DNA of 53,283 bases from Cryobacterium levicorallinum (GCF_004402405.1 NZ_SOFE01000030.1:1-53283); one strand, 5' to 3'. Positions 16,609 through 25,491 are shown, counted from the first letter of the stretch. The notes: a model not told the origin generated them from the sequence alone. Numbers and translations: made by a program.

Positions 16609-19603
16609 GATCGTCCTCCACAGTGTCTTCCGTGGACGATTCCAGCCCGGTACCGACGCCGGTTTCTTGGTCCATGGCCAGGTCGGCCTCTAGATCGGTA
16701 CCGAGCGGCGGTTCCCGATCGGCGTCCAGGTCGGAAACGACCATGCTCTTGCCCCGGCGGGTTCGTTTCGGTTTCGGCTTGGCGTTGGCCCTGGCCGCAC
16801 GGCGAATCGCATCACGGTTGGCTTGGCGCACGGCTTCACGGCCGGCGCCGATCGGCAGCGACAGCAGAACGGCGCTGCCCACCACGGCAACGGCAATCAG
16901 CAGGGTGACCAGGCCGAAGACGCCGCCGGCGCGAGCCGGCGCTGGAACGCCACCGGCAGCATCCGTTTCGCCGAACTGCCACAGTCGGCCGAATTCGGTG
17001 TCGCCCACCGGGGCCAGTGCGGCATTGCCGTCCAGGGCGGTTTCGGTGCGCAGCTGGGTGTCACCGGCAAGAACATCAGCGCCGGCCGGCTGCAACACGA
17101 TAAAGCGGATGCCGAATTCGGCCAGATCCGCGCTGGTGTCCAGCCCGCTGCGTGAGGCCAGGTTACCGGCGAGCTCCGCCAGCGCTTTCTCGCGGGCGCT
17201 GAGCGTTTGGTCGGTGCTGCCGCGGGTGGATTGCTGGTTCAGCGTGGCGCCGACACCGCGCTCGATCGTGGCGAGCAGGCCTCCGTCGGCCTGCGGAACG
17301 AGGTGCAGGGTGCCGACCCGGTCATCGATCTGCGCTTCGGCGGCGACGAAAGCCGGCTGGGTTCGCCCGGTTCCCTCGCGCACGGCGGCGGTACCGAGGT
17401 GCAGGGTGCCCAGAAGCGGCAGCACTACGACGGCCAAGGCCAGCGCGGCGACGACCCCGGGCGCCGGCGCAAATCGGCGCAGGGCGCGCAGGCCGATCAG
17501 GAGGGCGCCGACCAGGCCGAGCCAGTACAGGCTGAGCCCGGCGCCCGACCACACCCGCACCGGTTCGGCACCGATGGCGGCAAGAACGAGCTGGTTGGCG
17601 GCGAGGGCGGTGCCGAATCCGAGCAGGGCGACCAGCCAGGCGCCGCCCGCGAGCCGGGCGCCCGGCAGTAACAGCGCCAGCAGTGCGAGCACGGCGATGG
17701 GCGTGAGCAGGATGGGAACGAACAGCTGCGGGTCGAGACCAGGCACCCCGAACCGATCGAGGACACCGGCCCAACCGCTGCCGCCGGGCAGCCCGAGCAG
17801 CAGTTGCAGGGTCGGTGCGTGATCGCTCGGTACCGGCAGGCCGGGGTCGGCGACGAGGTTCAGCCAGGTGCCGCGCAGGCCCTGGTCGGCAATAAGTGGA
17901 AGCGCGAGGGCGAGCGCCGGAAGCGGAATGCCGATGAAACGCATTACCCGGCGACCAGCAATGGCCACGCTGAGCAGCCAGGCCACGAGCAGCGCCGGGG
18001 CGAGGGAGGGCGCACAGGCCACGACCGCCGCGAACAACAGTGCAGCCGAGGCGGAGGACGACCAGGTGCGCGCGGCCGCGAACCAGGTGAAAAACAGCCA
18101 CGGCAGCAGCAGGTGCACGAGGATGGCGGCCGGGCGGCCGTCTGCCAGGGCGGCCAGAAAACTCGGCGCCAGCACCCACAGGGCGGCGGCCAGGGCGCGC
18201 AGGCTGCCCCGGTCGGTCAGGCGGGTCGCCGCCATCCAGGCGCCGACCGCAGCGAGCGGAAAGGCGAGCGCGTAGACCAGCACGAAGGCAAAGGACGGCG
18301 ACCAGAACGCGATGGAGCCGAGCACGGCCAACACAGCGGCAAACGGGTCTGCGGCGCCGACGAAGCCGAGTCCGAGGTCCCGCCAGCCGTAGCCGACGCT
18401 TGCCCACAGTTCGGGCAGGCTGGGCGACAGCGGCAGCAGCCCACCACCGATGAGGGTGTCGGCGCCAAGCAGCGGCACCATCATCACGATGCCGACCACC
18501 GCGGCGGCGAGCATGGTCCAGGCTCCGCCGCCGGAGAAGAACCGAATTTCGGAGCGTTCACCGTGCAGGCCGAACAGGCTTGCCTCGCGCTTGAGTGACT
18601 GCCGCCGGCGAACTTCGGCCGACGGAACGCGCAGGGTGGAGATGGCATCCCAGCCGAGGGTGCGGGTTTTCGTAAACATGCGACGGGCGCTGCTGACGCG
18701 CAGGCCGTTGAAGGCAGCGCCGAATGCGGCCGAGAATTCGCCCACGATCGCTCCGGGCTCCTTGCGCAGCAGCTGGCCGATCGAGCGGATGAAGGCGAGC
18801 GGCAGCAGGGTCAGCCAGTGCAGGGCGAGCACTCCGGCCGGCGCATAGACCAGGCGGCGATGCAGCTGCGCCGAGCGTTCGGCTCGCACCCGGCGGCGGC
18901 GCAGCCGCCCGCGGGAGGACTGGTTCGGGCCGGCCACGCCGTCGCCGGCCGAAGCCACCCGTGCGGCCGGCACCACCGAAACGCGATACCCGGCGAGGCG
19001 CACCCGCACACAGAAGTCAAGGGAATCGTCGACGGTGGGCAGCGCCGGGTCGAAACCACCCAGCTGTTCCCACACTTGGTGGCGCACGAGCATGCCGCCG
19101 GCGCTGACGGCGAGCACATCGCTCAATCCGTCGTGCTGGCCCTGGTCCAGTTCGCTCTCCACCAGGGTGACGGTCGCGCCAAACGGCGTCATCGACTCGC
19201 CGAAGTTGTGGATGTATTCGCCGGCGATCCACTCCATCACCTTGGGCCCGGCCACCGCAACGGACGGCGCAATCTCGAGCGCGTCGACCAGGACTTCGAG
19301 GGCGGTCGGGTCTGGGGCGCTGTCCTGGGCGAGCAGCCAGAGCAGCTCCCGGTCGTGCGTGGGCGGCGTGGTCACGCGCACGGCGGCGGTAATCGCCTGC
19401 CCGAAGTTCAGGTCGGCATCGGCGGCAATGAACTGGGTCGGCCCGAAATCGGCCAGCATCTTGGCTGTCGCATCGCTCGATCCGCAGTCCACCGTGATCA
19501 CACTGTCGGGTTTGCGGGTCTGCAACGACAACGCCTTGAGAGTTCGCTCAAGGTGTTTCGCACCGTTTCGGGCGACAAGGATGGCGGTGACTCTCGGTTG
19601 CAT
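16598..19603 (-). CDS. Large GT2 glycosyltransferase with polytopic membrane domain
   Basis: A 1001-residue protein. The N-terminal ~230 residues are a family 2 glycosyltransferase: TAILVARNGAKHLERTL, TVDCGSSDAT, the DSLDFCVRVRLAGYRV block, and a gap where the metal site reads LAQDSAPDP. The rest is a membrane domain with about 12-14 helices and short loops. An extracytoplasmic stretch (about 745-900) and one last helix follow, then a basic then acidic cytoplasmic tail (KPKPKRTRRGK followed by Asp/Glu-rich sequence). This architecture is typical of an actinobacterial envelope protein encoded beside DUF5719 and whiB. A role in arabinogalactan, teichoic or capsule-like polymer export or synthesis is possible but unproven. 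Confidence 0.88.
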   Translation of the reverse strand: MQPRVTAILVARNGAKHLERTLKALSLQTRKPDSVITVDCGSSDATAKMLADFGPTQFIAADADLNFGQAITAAVRVTTPPTHDRELLWLLAQDSAPDPTALEVLVDALEIAPSVAVAGPKVMEWIAGEYIHNFGESMTPFGATVTLVESELDQGQHDGLSDVLAVSAGGMLVRHQVWEQLGGFDPALPTVDDSLDFCVRVRLAGYRVSVVPAARVASAGDGVAGPNQSSRGRLRRRRVRAERSAQLHRRLVYAPAGVLALHWLTLLPLAFIRSIGQLLRKEPGAIVGEFSAAFGAAFNGLRVSSARRMFTKTRTLGWDAISTLRVPSAEVRRRQSLKREASLFGLHGERSEIRFFSGGGAWTMLAAAVVGIVMMVPLLGADTLIGGGLLPLSPSLPELWASVGYGWRDLGLGFVGAADPFAAVLAVLGSIAFWSPSFAFVLVYALAFPLAAVGAWMAATRLTDRGSLRALAAALWVLAPSFLAALADGRPAAILVHLLLPWLFFTWFAAARTWSSSASAALLFAAVVACAPSLAPALLVAWLLSVAIAGRRVMRFIGIPLPALALALPLIADQGLRGTWLNLVADPGLPVPSDHAPTLQLLLGLPGGSGWAGVLDRFGVPGLDPQLFVPILLTPIAVLALLALLLPGARLAGGAWLVALLGFGTALAANQLVLAAIGAEPVRVWSGAGLSLYWLGLVGALLIGLRALRRFAPAPGVVAALALAVVVLPLLGTLHLGTAAVREGTGRTQPAFVAAEAQIDDRVGTLHLVPQADGGLLATIERGVGATLNQQSTRGSTDQTLSAREKALAELAGNLASRSGLDTSADLAEFGIRFIVLQPAGADVLAGDTQLRTETALDGNAALAPVGDTEFGRLWQFGETDAAGGVPAPARAGGVFGLVTLLIAVAVVGSAVLLSLPIGAGREAVRQANRDAIRRAARANAKPKPKRTRRGKSMVVSDLDADREPPLGTDLEADLAMDQETGVGTGLESSTEDTVEDDHAR

Positions 19604-19682
19604 AACAGCACCAGCCTAGGTCGGGATCGGTCGCTGCCCCTCAACCGAGAGGGCGCGCCTCAAATATTGGCAGGGCAATAGC

Positions 19683-19708
19683 GAAGCGGATGCGTCAGCA
19701 TCCGCTTC
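19683..19708. repeat. Perfect palindrome made of two inverted AGCGGATGC words
   Basis: GAAGCGGATGC (19683-19693) faces its exact complement GCATCCGCTTC (19698-19708) over a 4-base loop GTCA. It lies between whiB and the large GT2 gene. The arms are the same word that is scattered singly over the first 40 kb. Here the pair makes an 11-bp hairpin that could end whiB transcription, although no T run follows. Confidence 0.7.
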
Positions 19709-19828
19709 CCCTTCGCCCAGGCGTAGCGCGGCCGCAACCTGGCTCGCTTCCCACCGCGTCAGGGCCGAGAAAGCTGCGCCCGGACCGAGCCAGCCGACAG
19801 CATCCGCTTAAAAACTGCGCGGAACGGG

Positions 19829-20146
19829 TTAGGCGCGCTTGCGCAGTTTGCGCCGTTCGCGCTCGGACAGCCCACCCCAGATTCCGAACCGCTCGTCATT
19901 GCTGAGCGCGTATTCGAGGCATTCGCTGCGCACCTCGCAACCGGAGCAAATCTTCTTCGCGTCGCGGGTGGAGCCGCCCTTTTCGGGGAAGAATGCCTCA
20001 GGGTCGGTCTGCGCGCAGAGGGAGTCGGCCTGCCAGGCCAATAGGTTCTCGTCGCCGTGGTCTTGTCGTACTCCCGGAACACCGAGGGCGACGGGGTCAA
20101 TGAACCAGTCCTCTGGTACTCCGGAACGATAGTCAGGTAATGCCAT
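19829..20146 (-). CDS. whiB: WhiB-family iron-sulfur transcription regulator (WhiB2-like)
   Basis: A 105-residue Wbl protein. It has the four cluster-binding cysteines Cys44, Cys67, Cys70 and Cys76 (C-x22-C-x2-C-x5-C). The GIWGG turn is at 88-92, followed by a basic ERERRKLRKRA tail for DNA contact. An acidic N-terminal extension with DWFIDPVALGVPG resembles the WhiB2/WhmD branch, which controls septation and cell division in Actinobacteria. The [4Fe-4S] protein normally works by binding the primary sigma factor. A good promoter lies 45-73 bp upstream of the ATG. The location near manA, DUF3499 and ahcY fits the WhiB2 assignment. Confidence 0.95.
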   Translation of the reverse strand: MALPDYRSGVPEDWFIDPVALGVPGVRQDHGDENLLAWQADSLCAQTDPEAFFPEKGGSTRDAKKICSGCEVRSECLEYALSNDERFGIWGGLSERERRKLRKRA

Positions 20147-20190
20147 ATCGTCTCCCAGCGCTCGATCCGCACCAATCAGTGCCGCACCTA

Positions 20191-20219
20191 ATTACACCCG
20201 TGTAATTCGATATCGTCAA
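20191..20219 (-). promoter_or_regulatory. whiB promoter with overlapping palindrome
   Basis: On the minus strand, TTGACG (20219-20214) is followed after exactly 17 bases by TGTAAT (20196-20191), a near-consensus sigma-70-type pair. The 16-bp perfect palindrome ATTACACCCGTGTAAT (20191-20206) contains the whole -10 box and reaches into the spacer. This is the position expected for an operator. The predicted start of transcription is near 20184, leaving a ~38-base leader. Confidence 0.65.
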
Positions 20220-20350
20220 GTCGCGAATCGTAAACCCTCAATATGGGCTAGAGAGTTGCGACGCGCCCATGGCGACAAATTCGGCCATTTGGGGGGCGTC
20301 TGAACGTTGCGAACAGAGCACGATATGCGCCCTCAGCGGCGTGTCGACCC

Positions 20351-21316
20351 TCAATGAACGGCCGCGCGTGACGAGTCCCAGGCGCTCTGCACCATCTGCT
20401 CGAGGGTATGGCGCATGCTCCAGCGCAGGTCGCGGGCCGCGAGCGCGCCAGACGCGACGATACGATCGGGGTCGCCCACGCGTCGCGGTCCGAGCTCCGG
20501 AACGAAGTCGATGCCGGTGACCCGACGCACGGTCGCCATGATCTCGCCGACCGAGACGCCGTCGCCGCTGCCGAGGTTGTAGACCGGCTCGATCGCCTCG
20601 TTAGCGTCGAGCCGGCGTGCCGCGGCGACGTGCGAGAGAGCGAGGTCGGCGACGTGAATGTAGTCGCGCACGCAAGTGCCGTCCGGCGTGGCATAGTCGT
20701 CGCCGTTGATGCGCGGGGTGCGACCCTCTAGCAGCGCCGCAAAGACGAGCGGAAAGAGGTTGTGCGGGCTGGTGTCGCTCAGGCTGAGGTCGCCCGAGCC
20801 GACGACATTGAAGTAGCGCAGCGATGTGTGCCGCAGGCCGGTCGCTACGCCCTGGTCGCGCAGGAGCCACTCGCCAATGAGTTTGGATTCGCCGTAGGGC
20901 GATTCCGGGCTTTTCGCGGTGCTTTCGGTGACGAGGTCGGTGTGCGGCGTGCCGTAGACCGCAGCGCTCGAGGAGAACACGATGCGGTCGATCGCCGCCC
21001 CCTCCATGGCGGCGAGCAGCGTGGCCGTCGCGGTGACGTTCTGTTCGTAGGTGTGCAGGGGGCGTTGCACCGAGACGCCGGCGTACTTGAATCCAGCGAC
21101 GTGGACGACGCCGTGCACGTCGTGCTCGCGAAAGGTGTGCACGAGCAGATCGCCGTCGAGCACGCTGCCCCGCACGAACGGCACTGTGGCCGGCACGAAA
21201 GATTCGTGGCCGCTCGAGAGGTCGTCGAGCACAACCACGTCGAGCCCTTCAGCCTGGAAAGCGCGCACCACATGGGATCCGATATAGCCCGCTCCGCCGG
21301 TTACCAACCACGCCAT
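20351..21316 (-). CDS. galE: UDP-glucose 4-epimerase
   Basis: A 321-residue extended SDR enzyme interconverting UDP-glucose and UDP-galactose. It has the NAD motif TGGAGYIGSH (6-15) and VHVAGFKYAGVSV with the family-specific loop. The catalytic Ser (FSSSAAVYG) and Tyr141-x3-Lys145 (YGESK) are present, as are RYFNVVGS, TRINGDDY-like ATPDGTCVRDYIHVADLA, and YNLGSGDGVSV. The length is normal. It provides UDP-galactose for surface glycans in this neighbourhood. A 46-residue small membrane protein gene lies just upstream on the same strand. Confidence 0.95.
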   Translation of the reverse strand: MAWLVTGGAGYIGSHVVRAFQAEGLDVVVLDDLSSGHESFVPATVPFVRGSVLDGDLLVHTFREHDVHGVVHVAGFKYAGVSVQRPLHTYEQNVTATATLLAAMEGAAIDRIVFSSSAAVYGTPHTDLVTESTAKSPESPYGESKLIGEWLLRDQGVATGLRHTSLRYFNVVGSGDLSLSDTSPHNLFPLVFAALLEGRTPRINGDDYATPDGTCVRDYIHVADLALSHVAAARRLDANEAIEPVYNLGSGDGVSVGEIMATVRRVTGIDFVPELGPRRVGDPDRIVASGALAARDLRWSMRHTLEQMVQSAWDSSRAAVH

Positions 21317-21362
21317 ACTGCCCCGCTCGTTCGCGGTGACACCGATGTGCCACCGCTTCAGG

Positions 21363-21503
21363 CTAGCGCCAGCGAATCAGTGCGTCATCGTCGTCGGTTG
21401 CTCGAACGCTTTGGCGACCGTAACCGTCGCGCCCGGAAGAGCGAATCGTGGCCACAACACCGGCGATCGCGAGGACTGTGAGGAGAAAAATAAGAATGAA
21501 CAT
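21363..21503 (-). CDS. Small single-pass membrane protein (46 aa)
   Basis: A short frame reading MFILIFLLTVLAIAGVVATI, then RSSGRDGYGRQSVRAT, an acidic DDDD run and IRWR. It has one N-terminal transmembrane helix and a soluble tail with the DGYGR motif. I recall that many actinobacterial small membrane proteins share an ATIR..DGYGR ending, so this is likely a real gene. No strong ribosome binding site is visible (TAGAG about 9 bases before the ATG). It lies between galE and the GlxA-type regulator, in line with galE. Confidence 0.55.
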   Translation of the reverse strand: MFILIFLLTVLAIAGVVATIRSSGRDGYGRQSVRATDDDDALIRWR

Positions 21504-21602
21504 GGCAGAAACTCTATGTATTGTGCTTTTCTGCCGCGAGTGGCACAGTTGACGTTGTTCGACACATTTCTGCCATATCCAACCTCAGCAGAACGGATGC
21601 CC

Positions 21603-22559
21603 ATGCTTCAGAAAATCGTCTGCGTCACCCTCCCCGGTCTGGCGCCGTTCGAATTCGGCGTCATCTGCGAGGTGTTCGGCATCGACCGCAGCGTGCACGG
21701 AGGGCCGGCGTTCGACTTTCACGTCGTCGCCGCCGAACCCGGCCCGATCCGCACCAAGATCGGCTTCGACATCGTCGTGCACGACGACCTCGCCGCCGCC
21801 GCTGACGCCGACCTCATCGCAATCCCGGCCTACGCTATCGGAGTGGCAATCGACCCGCGCGTGCTGCAGGTCGTGCGCGACGCCGAGGCTCGCGGTGCCT
21901 GGGTGCTCAGCGTGTGCAGCGGCGCGTTCGTGCTGGCCGAGGCCGGCATCCTCGATGGGCGCCGCAGTACGACCCATTGGATGTACACCGAGGCCCTCGC
22001 CCGGGCCTACCCGAATACAACCGTCGACCCCGACGTACTGTTTGTGGAAGACAATCACGTCGTCACCGGAGCCGGCACCGCCGCCGGCATTGACGCCGCG
22101 CTGCACATCGTGCGCAAGGAACTGGGCGCGACCGTCGCGAACGTGATCGCACGCCGCATGGTCGTGCCGCCGCAGCGCGATGGCGGCCAGTCCCAGTACA
22201 TCGAAGCATCGGTCGTCGACTGCCAGGACGAATCCTTCGCCGCCGTCACCGAGTGGATGCTGCGCCACCTCGACCAGGAATTGCCCGTCGATCTACTCGC
22301 CCGCAAGTCGCTCATGTCACCGCGCACCTTCGCCCGCCGGTTTCGCGCCGAAATCGGCACCACGCCGACCCGCTGGCTCAACCGGCAGCGGCTGCTTCGG
22401 GCGCAGGAACTGCTCGAGGACTCCTCAAGCAGCCTCGAGGAGATCGCCATCGACACCGGCTTCGGCGGGGCGGCCGTGATGCGCCATCATTTTCTGCAGG
22501 TTCTGCAGACCACTCCCACCGCCTACCGGCGGGCCTTCGGCCCCCGCAAGGCCGGCTAA
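21603..22559 (+). CDS. GlxA-family AraC-type transcriptional regulator
   Basis: A 318-residue regulator. The N-terminal DJ-1/PfpI-like domain (about 1-190) begins VCVTLPGLAPFEFGVICEVFGIDR and has the nucleophile-elbow-like SVCSGAFVLAEAG. The C-terminal AraC-type DNA-binding domain carries two helix-turn-helix units, LLARKSLMSPRTFARRFRAE and EEIAIDTGFGGAAVMRHHF. The ATG at 21603 matches the family's first strand; an ATG at 21597, two codons upstream, is equally possible. The frame stays open to 21336, but that part is not conserved-looking. It is divergent from the galE side, and its target is unknown. Confidence 0.9.
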   Translation: MLQKIVCVTLPGLAPFEFGVICEVFGIDRSVHGGPAFDFHVVAAEPGPIRTKIGFDIVVHDDLAAAADADLIAIPAYAIGVAIDPRVLQVVRDAEARGAWVLSVCSGAFVLAEAGILDGRRSTTHWMYTEALARAYPNTTVDPDVLFVEDNHVVTGAGTAAGIDAALHIVRKELGATVANVIARRMVVPPQRDGGQSQYIEASVVDCQDESFAAVTEWMLRHLDQELPVDLLARKSLMSPRTFARRFRAEIGTTPTRWLNRQRLLRAQELLEDSSSSLEEIAIDTGFGGAAVMRHHFLQVLQTTPTAYRRAFGPRKAG

Positions 22560-22586
22560 CCGCGCGGCCTCACGTCGTTCGTACGG

Positions 22587-22690
22587 CGGTCTCGACAAGC
22601 TCGACCGCCGAGAAATGGTTGCCTCCCCGAGGCTGCTCCCGACTCGCCTACGAGACCCAGACAGTCCGCTGGTCGAGCTTGTCGAGACCG
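22587..22690. repeat. 20-bp perfect inverted repeat (GGTCTCGACAAGCTCGACC type)
   Basis: CGGTCTCGACAAGCTCGACC at 22587-22606 is perfectly inverted at 22671-22690, with 64 bases between. It sits in the convergent gap between the GlxA-type regulator and manA. The word GGTCGAGCTTGTCGAGACC is a repeat I know from intergenic regions of other high-GC Actinobacteria. A bidirectional terminator or dispersed repeat is likely. Confidence 0.8.
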
Positions 22691-22726
22691 CAATCGACCA
22701 ATGCTTGACTGCCTGCGAAACCCGGC

Positions 22727-24010
22727 TTACGCGCCCGTCGTCGCCAGAAACACCTCGCCAGTTCCAGCGAAGGTCAGCGTGCCCTCGTCGGGCGTGACAT
22801 AGACAGCCTGGCCGCGCTTCAGCGGCCGCGACGACGCGGCCCCGGCCACCAGAAACCCGCCAGCCGTGCAGATGGCAATCGCCGGACCGGTGAGGGTGAT
22901 CTGTCGCATCGTAACGGGCGACGACGACGCAGCATCGGCATCCGCTTCAATGTGCACGAGTTCGAAGTCGGGCACGTCCGGACGATACAGCGAGACACCA
23001 TCGCCGAGAACGATCGGCGCGAGGTAGGGCGAGGGAGCCGGAGAGAAGTCGAGTACCGCGAGCAGCTCCTCGATGTCGATGTGCTTGGCGGTCAGCCCAC
23101 CACGCAACACGTTGTCGGAGGCGGCCATGAGTTCGACGCCCAGCCCGGACAGATACGCGTGGATGTTGCCGGCCGGCAGATACATCGCCTCGCCGCGCTG
23201 CAGGGAGACCCGGTTCAGCAGCAGGGCGAGCACGATTCCGGGGTCACCGGGGTACTCGGCAGCGAGCACACGTACCGCCGCCAGTTCGCGGGCATAGCCG
23301 ATGGCCGCTCCCCCCTCAGCCAGAAACTGGGCGTGTTCGGCGAGCGCCACGACCCGTTCGACCAGCCATTCCACCTCGCCAGAGTCTCCGCCGCGACCGT
23401 CGCGCAGCAGCCAGTCGACGGTGTCGGGCAGGCCCCGGGTCAGGTGGCTCTCGAGCAGGTCGATGATCGCGGCCTGCGAATCATCGGTCGCGAGATCGAG
23501 CAGCCTCAACTCGGCGATGATGCCGCGCACCTCGGCGAGCGGCCGAAAACCGCAGAGCGCTTCGAAGGTGTCGCTGAGCGCAACGAGCAGCTCGGGCTTG
23601 TGGAACGGGTCGCGGTAATTGCGATTGCCGGCGTCGATGGCCACACCCGCCTCGTTCTCGAGCTCGAACCCGGCGCGGGCCTGCGCGCTCGTCGGGTGCG
23701 CCTGCAGCGACAGCGGGCGACCGGCCGCGAGAATCTTGAGCAGAAAGGGGAGGCGTGGGGCCGCATCCGCTTCTCGACTGGCCCAATCAGCGCCGAGTGC
23801 TACCTCCGGTGCCGCCGCAATCCACTCGGCGAGGGTGTCACACCCGCCGACCAGGGCCGGATCCTCGATCACCGACGGCGACCCGGCATGGGCTCCCAAC
23901 CACAGTTCGGCCTCCGGCCCGCCCGACGGCGTGCGGCCGAGCAGGTCGGCGATGGCGCGAGTGGAACCCCAGGCGTAATTGCGCGGGGTATTGGTGATGC
24001 CCACAAACAT
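22727..24010 (-). CDS. manA: Mannose-6-phosphate isomerase, class I
   Basis: A 427-residue type I phosphomannose isomerase that converts fructose-6-phosphate and mannose-6-phosphate, feeding GDP-mannose for lipoglycans. It begins NTPRNYAWGST and ELWLGAH. The zinc-site motifs QAHP (about 103-106) and FHKPE (136-140) are present, followed by QRGEAMYLPAGNIHAYLSGLGVELMAASDNVLRGGLT. The length is normal. A strong AGAAGGAG lies a few bases upstream of the ATG. It diverges from the acyl-CoA dehydrogenase. A short palindrome CCAACCGGGTTGG (24046-24058) lies between the two starts. Confidence 0.96.
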   Translation of the reverse strand: MFVGITNTPRNYAWGSTRAIADLLGRTPSGGPEAELWLGAHAGSPSVIEDPALVGGCDTLAEWIAAAPEVALGADWASREADAAPRLPFLLKILAAGRPLSLQAHPTSAQARAGFELENEAGVAIDAGNRNYRDPFHKPELLVALSDTFEALCGFRPLAEVRGIIAELRLLDLATDDSQAAIIDLLESHLTRGLPDTVDWLLRDGRGGDSGEVEWLVERVVALAEHAQFLAEGGAAIGYARELAAVRVLAAEYPGDPGIVLALLLNRVSLQRGEAMYLPAGNIHAYLSGLGVELMAASDNVLRGGLTAKHIDIEELLAVLDFSPAPSPYLAPIVLGDGVSLYRPDVPDFELVHIEADADAASSSPVTMRQITLTGPAIAICTAGGFLVAGAASSRPLKRGQAVYVTPDEGTLTFAGTGEVFLATTGA

Positions 24011-24135
24011 GTTCGGCTCCTTCTACAACTGTTTAGACCAAACTACCAACCGGGTTGGGGCGCTCAGACAAGCCCCCTAGGCTGGCGGCAATTCACCGGT
24101 CGCCTGTCGGCCGCAGTCTATTCAACGGAGCAACC

Positions 24136-25314
24136 ATGACCTTTGAACTACTCGGCAGCGACTTCTTCGGTTACGAAAACCTGCTCACCGAGCCCGAGCA
24201 AGCCGCGATCATCAAGCTGCGCGCCTACCTCGAAAAGGAGGTGCGGCCGATCGCAAACGGATGCTGGGATCGCGCCGAATTTCCCACCCAGGTCATCAAG
24301 CCCCTCGCCGAGCTCGGCATGTACTCCTTCGGCTGGGAATCGACGAAACCGTTTGAGAATTCGGCGGTGTTCCGGGGATTCGTGGCGCTGGAACTGGCGC
24401 GAGTGGATGCATCCGTCGCCACCTTCGTCGGTGTGCAGAACGGTCTCGCCGCCGGCACCCTTGAAGCGTGCGGCTCGGACGAGCAACGCGCCGAGTGGAT
24501 TCCGCGCCTGGCCTCCGGCGAGATCGTCGGGGCGTTCGGGCTGACCGAGCCGTTGAGCGGCTCCGACGCAGCGCAGGGCCTCCGCACCACCGCGACGCGC
24601 AACGGCGACAGCTGGACCCTGAACGGCGCCAAACGCTGGATCGGCAACGCCACCTTCAGCGACGTGACCATCATCTGGGCCAAGGACACGGCCGACAATC
24701 AGGTGAAGGGCTTCATCGTTCCTACCGACACCGCCGGATACACGGCCACCAAAATCGAGGGCAAGATCAGCCTGCGCGCGGTACAGAACGCCGACATCGT
24801 GCTGACCGACGTGATCGTTCCCGAAAGCCTGCGCCTGCAGAACGCCAACTCGTTCAAGGACACCGCGAAGGTGCTGCGGGCCACCCGCGCCGAGGTGTCC
24901 TGGGCGGCCGTCGGCAATGCCATCGGCGCCTACGACGCGGCCGTCGCCTACGCACACGAACGTGTGCAGTTCGGCAAGGCCATCGGCGGGCACCAACTCG
25001 TGCAGGACCTGCTGGTGAAGAGCCTCGGCAACATCACCGCCAGCCTCGGCATGGTGGTGCGGGTGTCGCAGCTGCAGGATCAGGGCGTGCAGCGCGACGA
25101 GCACTCCGCATTGACCAAGGCCTACACGACCAGCCGTATGCGCGAGACCGTGGCCTGGTGCCGGGAGCTGTTCGGCGGCAACGGAGTCACCCTCGAATAC
25201 AACGTGGCCCGCCATTTCGCCGACGCCGAGGCCATCTACTCCTACGAGGGCACCCAGGAGATGAACACGCTCATCGTGGGTCGCATCATCACGGGCCAGG
25301 CTGCCTTCGTCTGA
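24136..25314 (+). CDS. Acyl-CoA dehydrogenase (glutaryl-CoA dehydrogenase-like)
   Basis: A 392-residue FAD flavoprotein. It contains GAFGLTEPLSGSDA (FAD/substrate motif), WTLNGAKRWIGNATFSDV, and RVQFGKAIGGHQLVQDLL. WCRELFGGNGVTLEYNVARHFADAEAIYSYEGTQEMN includes the catalytic Glu in YEGTQ. This arrangement and ALELARVDAS fit the glutaryl-CoA dehydrogenase branch, but the substrate is not certain. The start at 24136 is supported by ACGGAG six bases upstream. It lies alone on the plus strand, followed by an imperfect inverted repeat that may end transcription. Confidence 0.92.
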   Translation: MTFELLGSDFFGYENLLTEPEQAAIIKLRAYLEKEVRPIANGCWDRAEFPTQVIKPLAELGMYSFGWESTKPFENSAVFRGFVALELARVDASVATFVGVQNGLAAGTLEACGSDEQRAEWIPRLASGEIVGAFGLTEPLSGSDAAQGLRTTATRNGDSWTLNGAKRWIGNATFSDVTIIWAKDTADNQVKGFIVPTDTAGYTATKIEGKISLRAVQNADIVLTDVIVPESLRLQNANSFKDTAKVLRATRAEVSWAAVGNAIGAYDAAVAYAHERVQFGKAIGGHQLVQDLLVKSLGNITASLGMVVRVSQLQDQGVQRDEHSALTKAYTTSRMRETVAWCRELFGGNGVTLEYNVARHFADAEAIYSYEGTQEMNTLIVGRIITGQAAFV

Positions 25315-25330
25315 GTCGCGCCGTCCGTAA

Positions 25331-25401
25331 TGCCGGTGAATTTTGCAACACGCCGGGTCACCGCAATCCGTTTGAGACAGCGTGTCGCAAATTTACCGGC
25401 G
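25331..25401. repeat. Imperfect inverted repeat after acyl-CoA dehydrogenase
   Basis: TGCCGGTGAATTTTGCAACACG (25331-25352) is matched by the inverse of CGTGTCGCAAATTTACCGGCG (25381-25401) with a few mismatches. It is a possible transcription terminator or an eroded mobile repeat. Confidence 0.5.
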
Positions 25402-25491
25402 TTGGCTACGCGAGCGGATGCCCGCGCAGGGTGTGCGTCCGCCCGACTCGGGCTACGGTGTCGGAATGACACTTGACGAGCACGGACCGGC

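Noticed and set aside
24046..24058. CCAACCGGGTTGG palindrome between manA and the acyl-CoA dehydrogenase
   Set aside because: Short and GC-rich; such 13-base palindromes are not rare enough to claim an operator.
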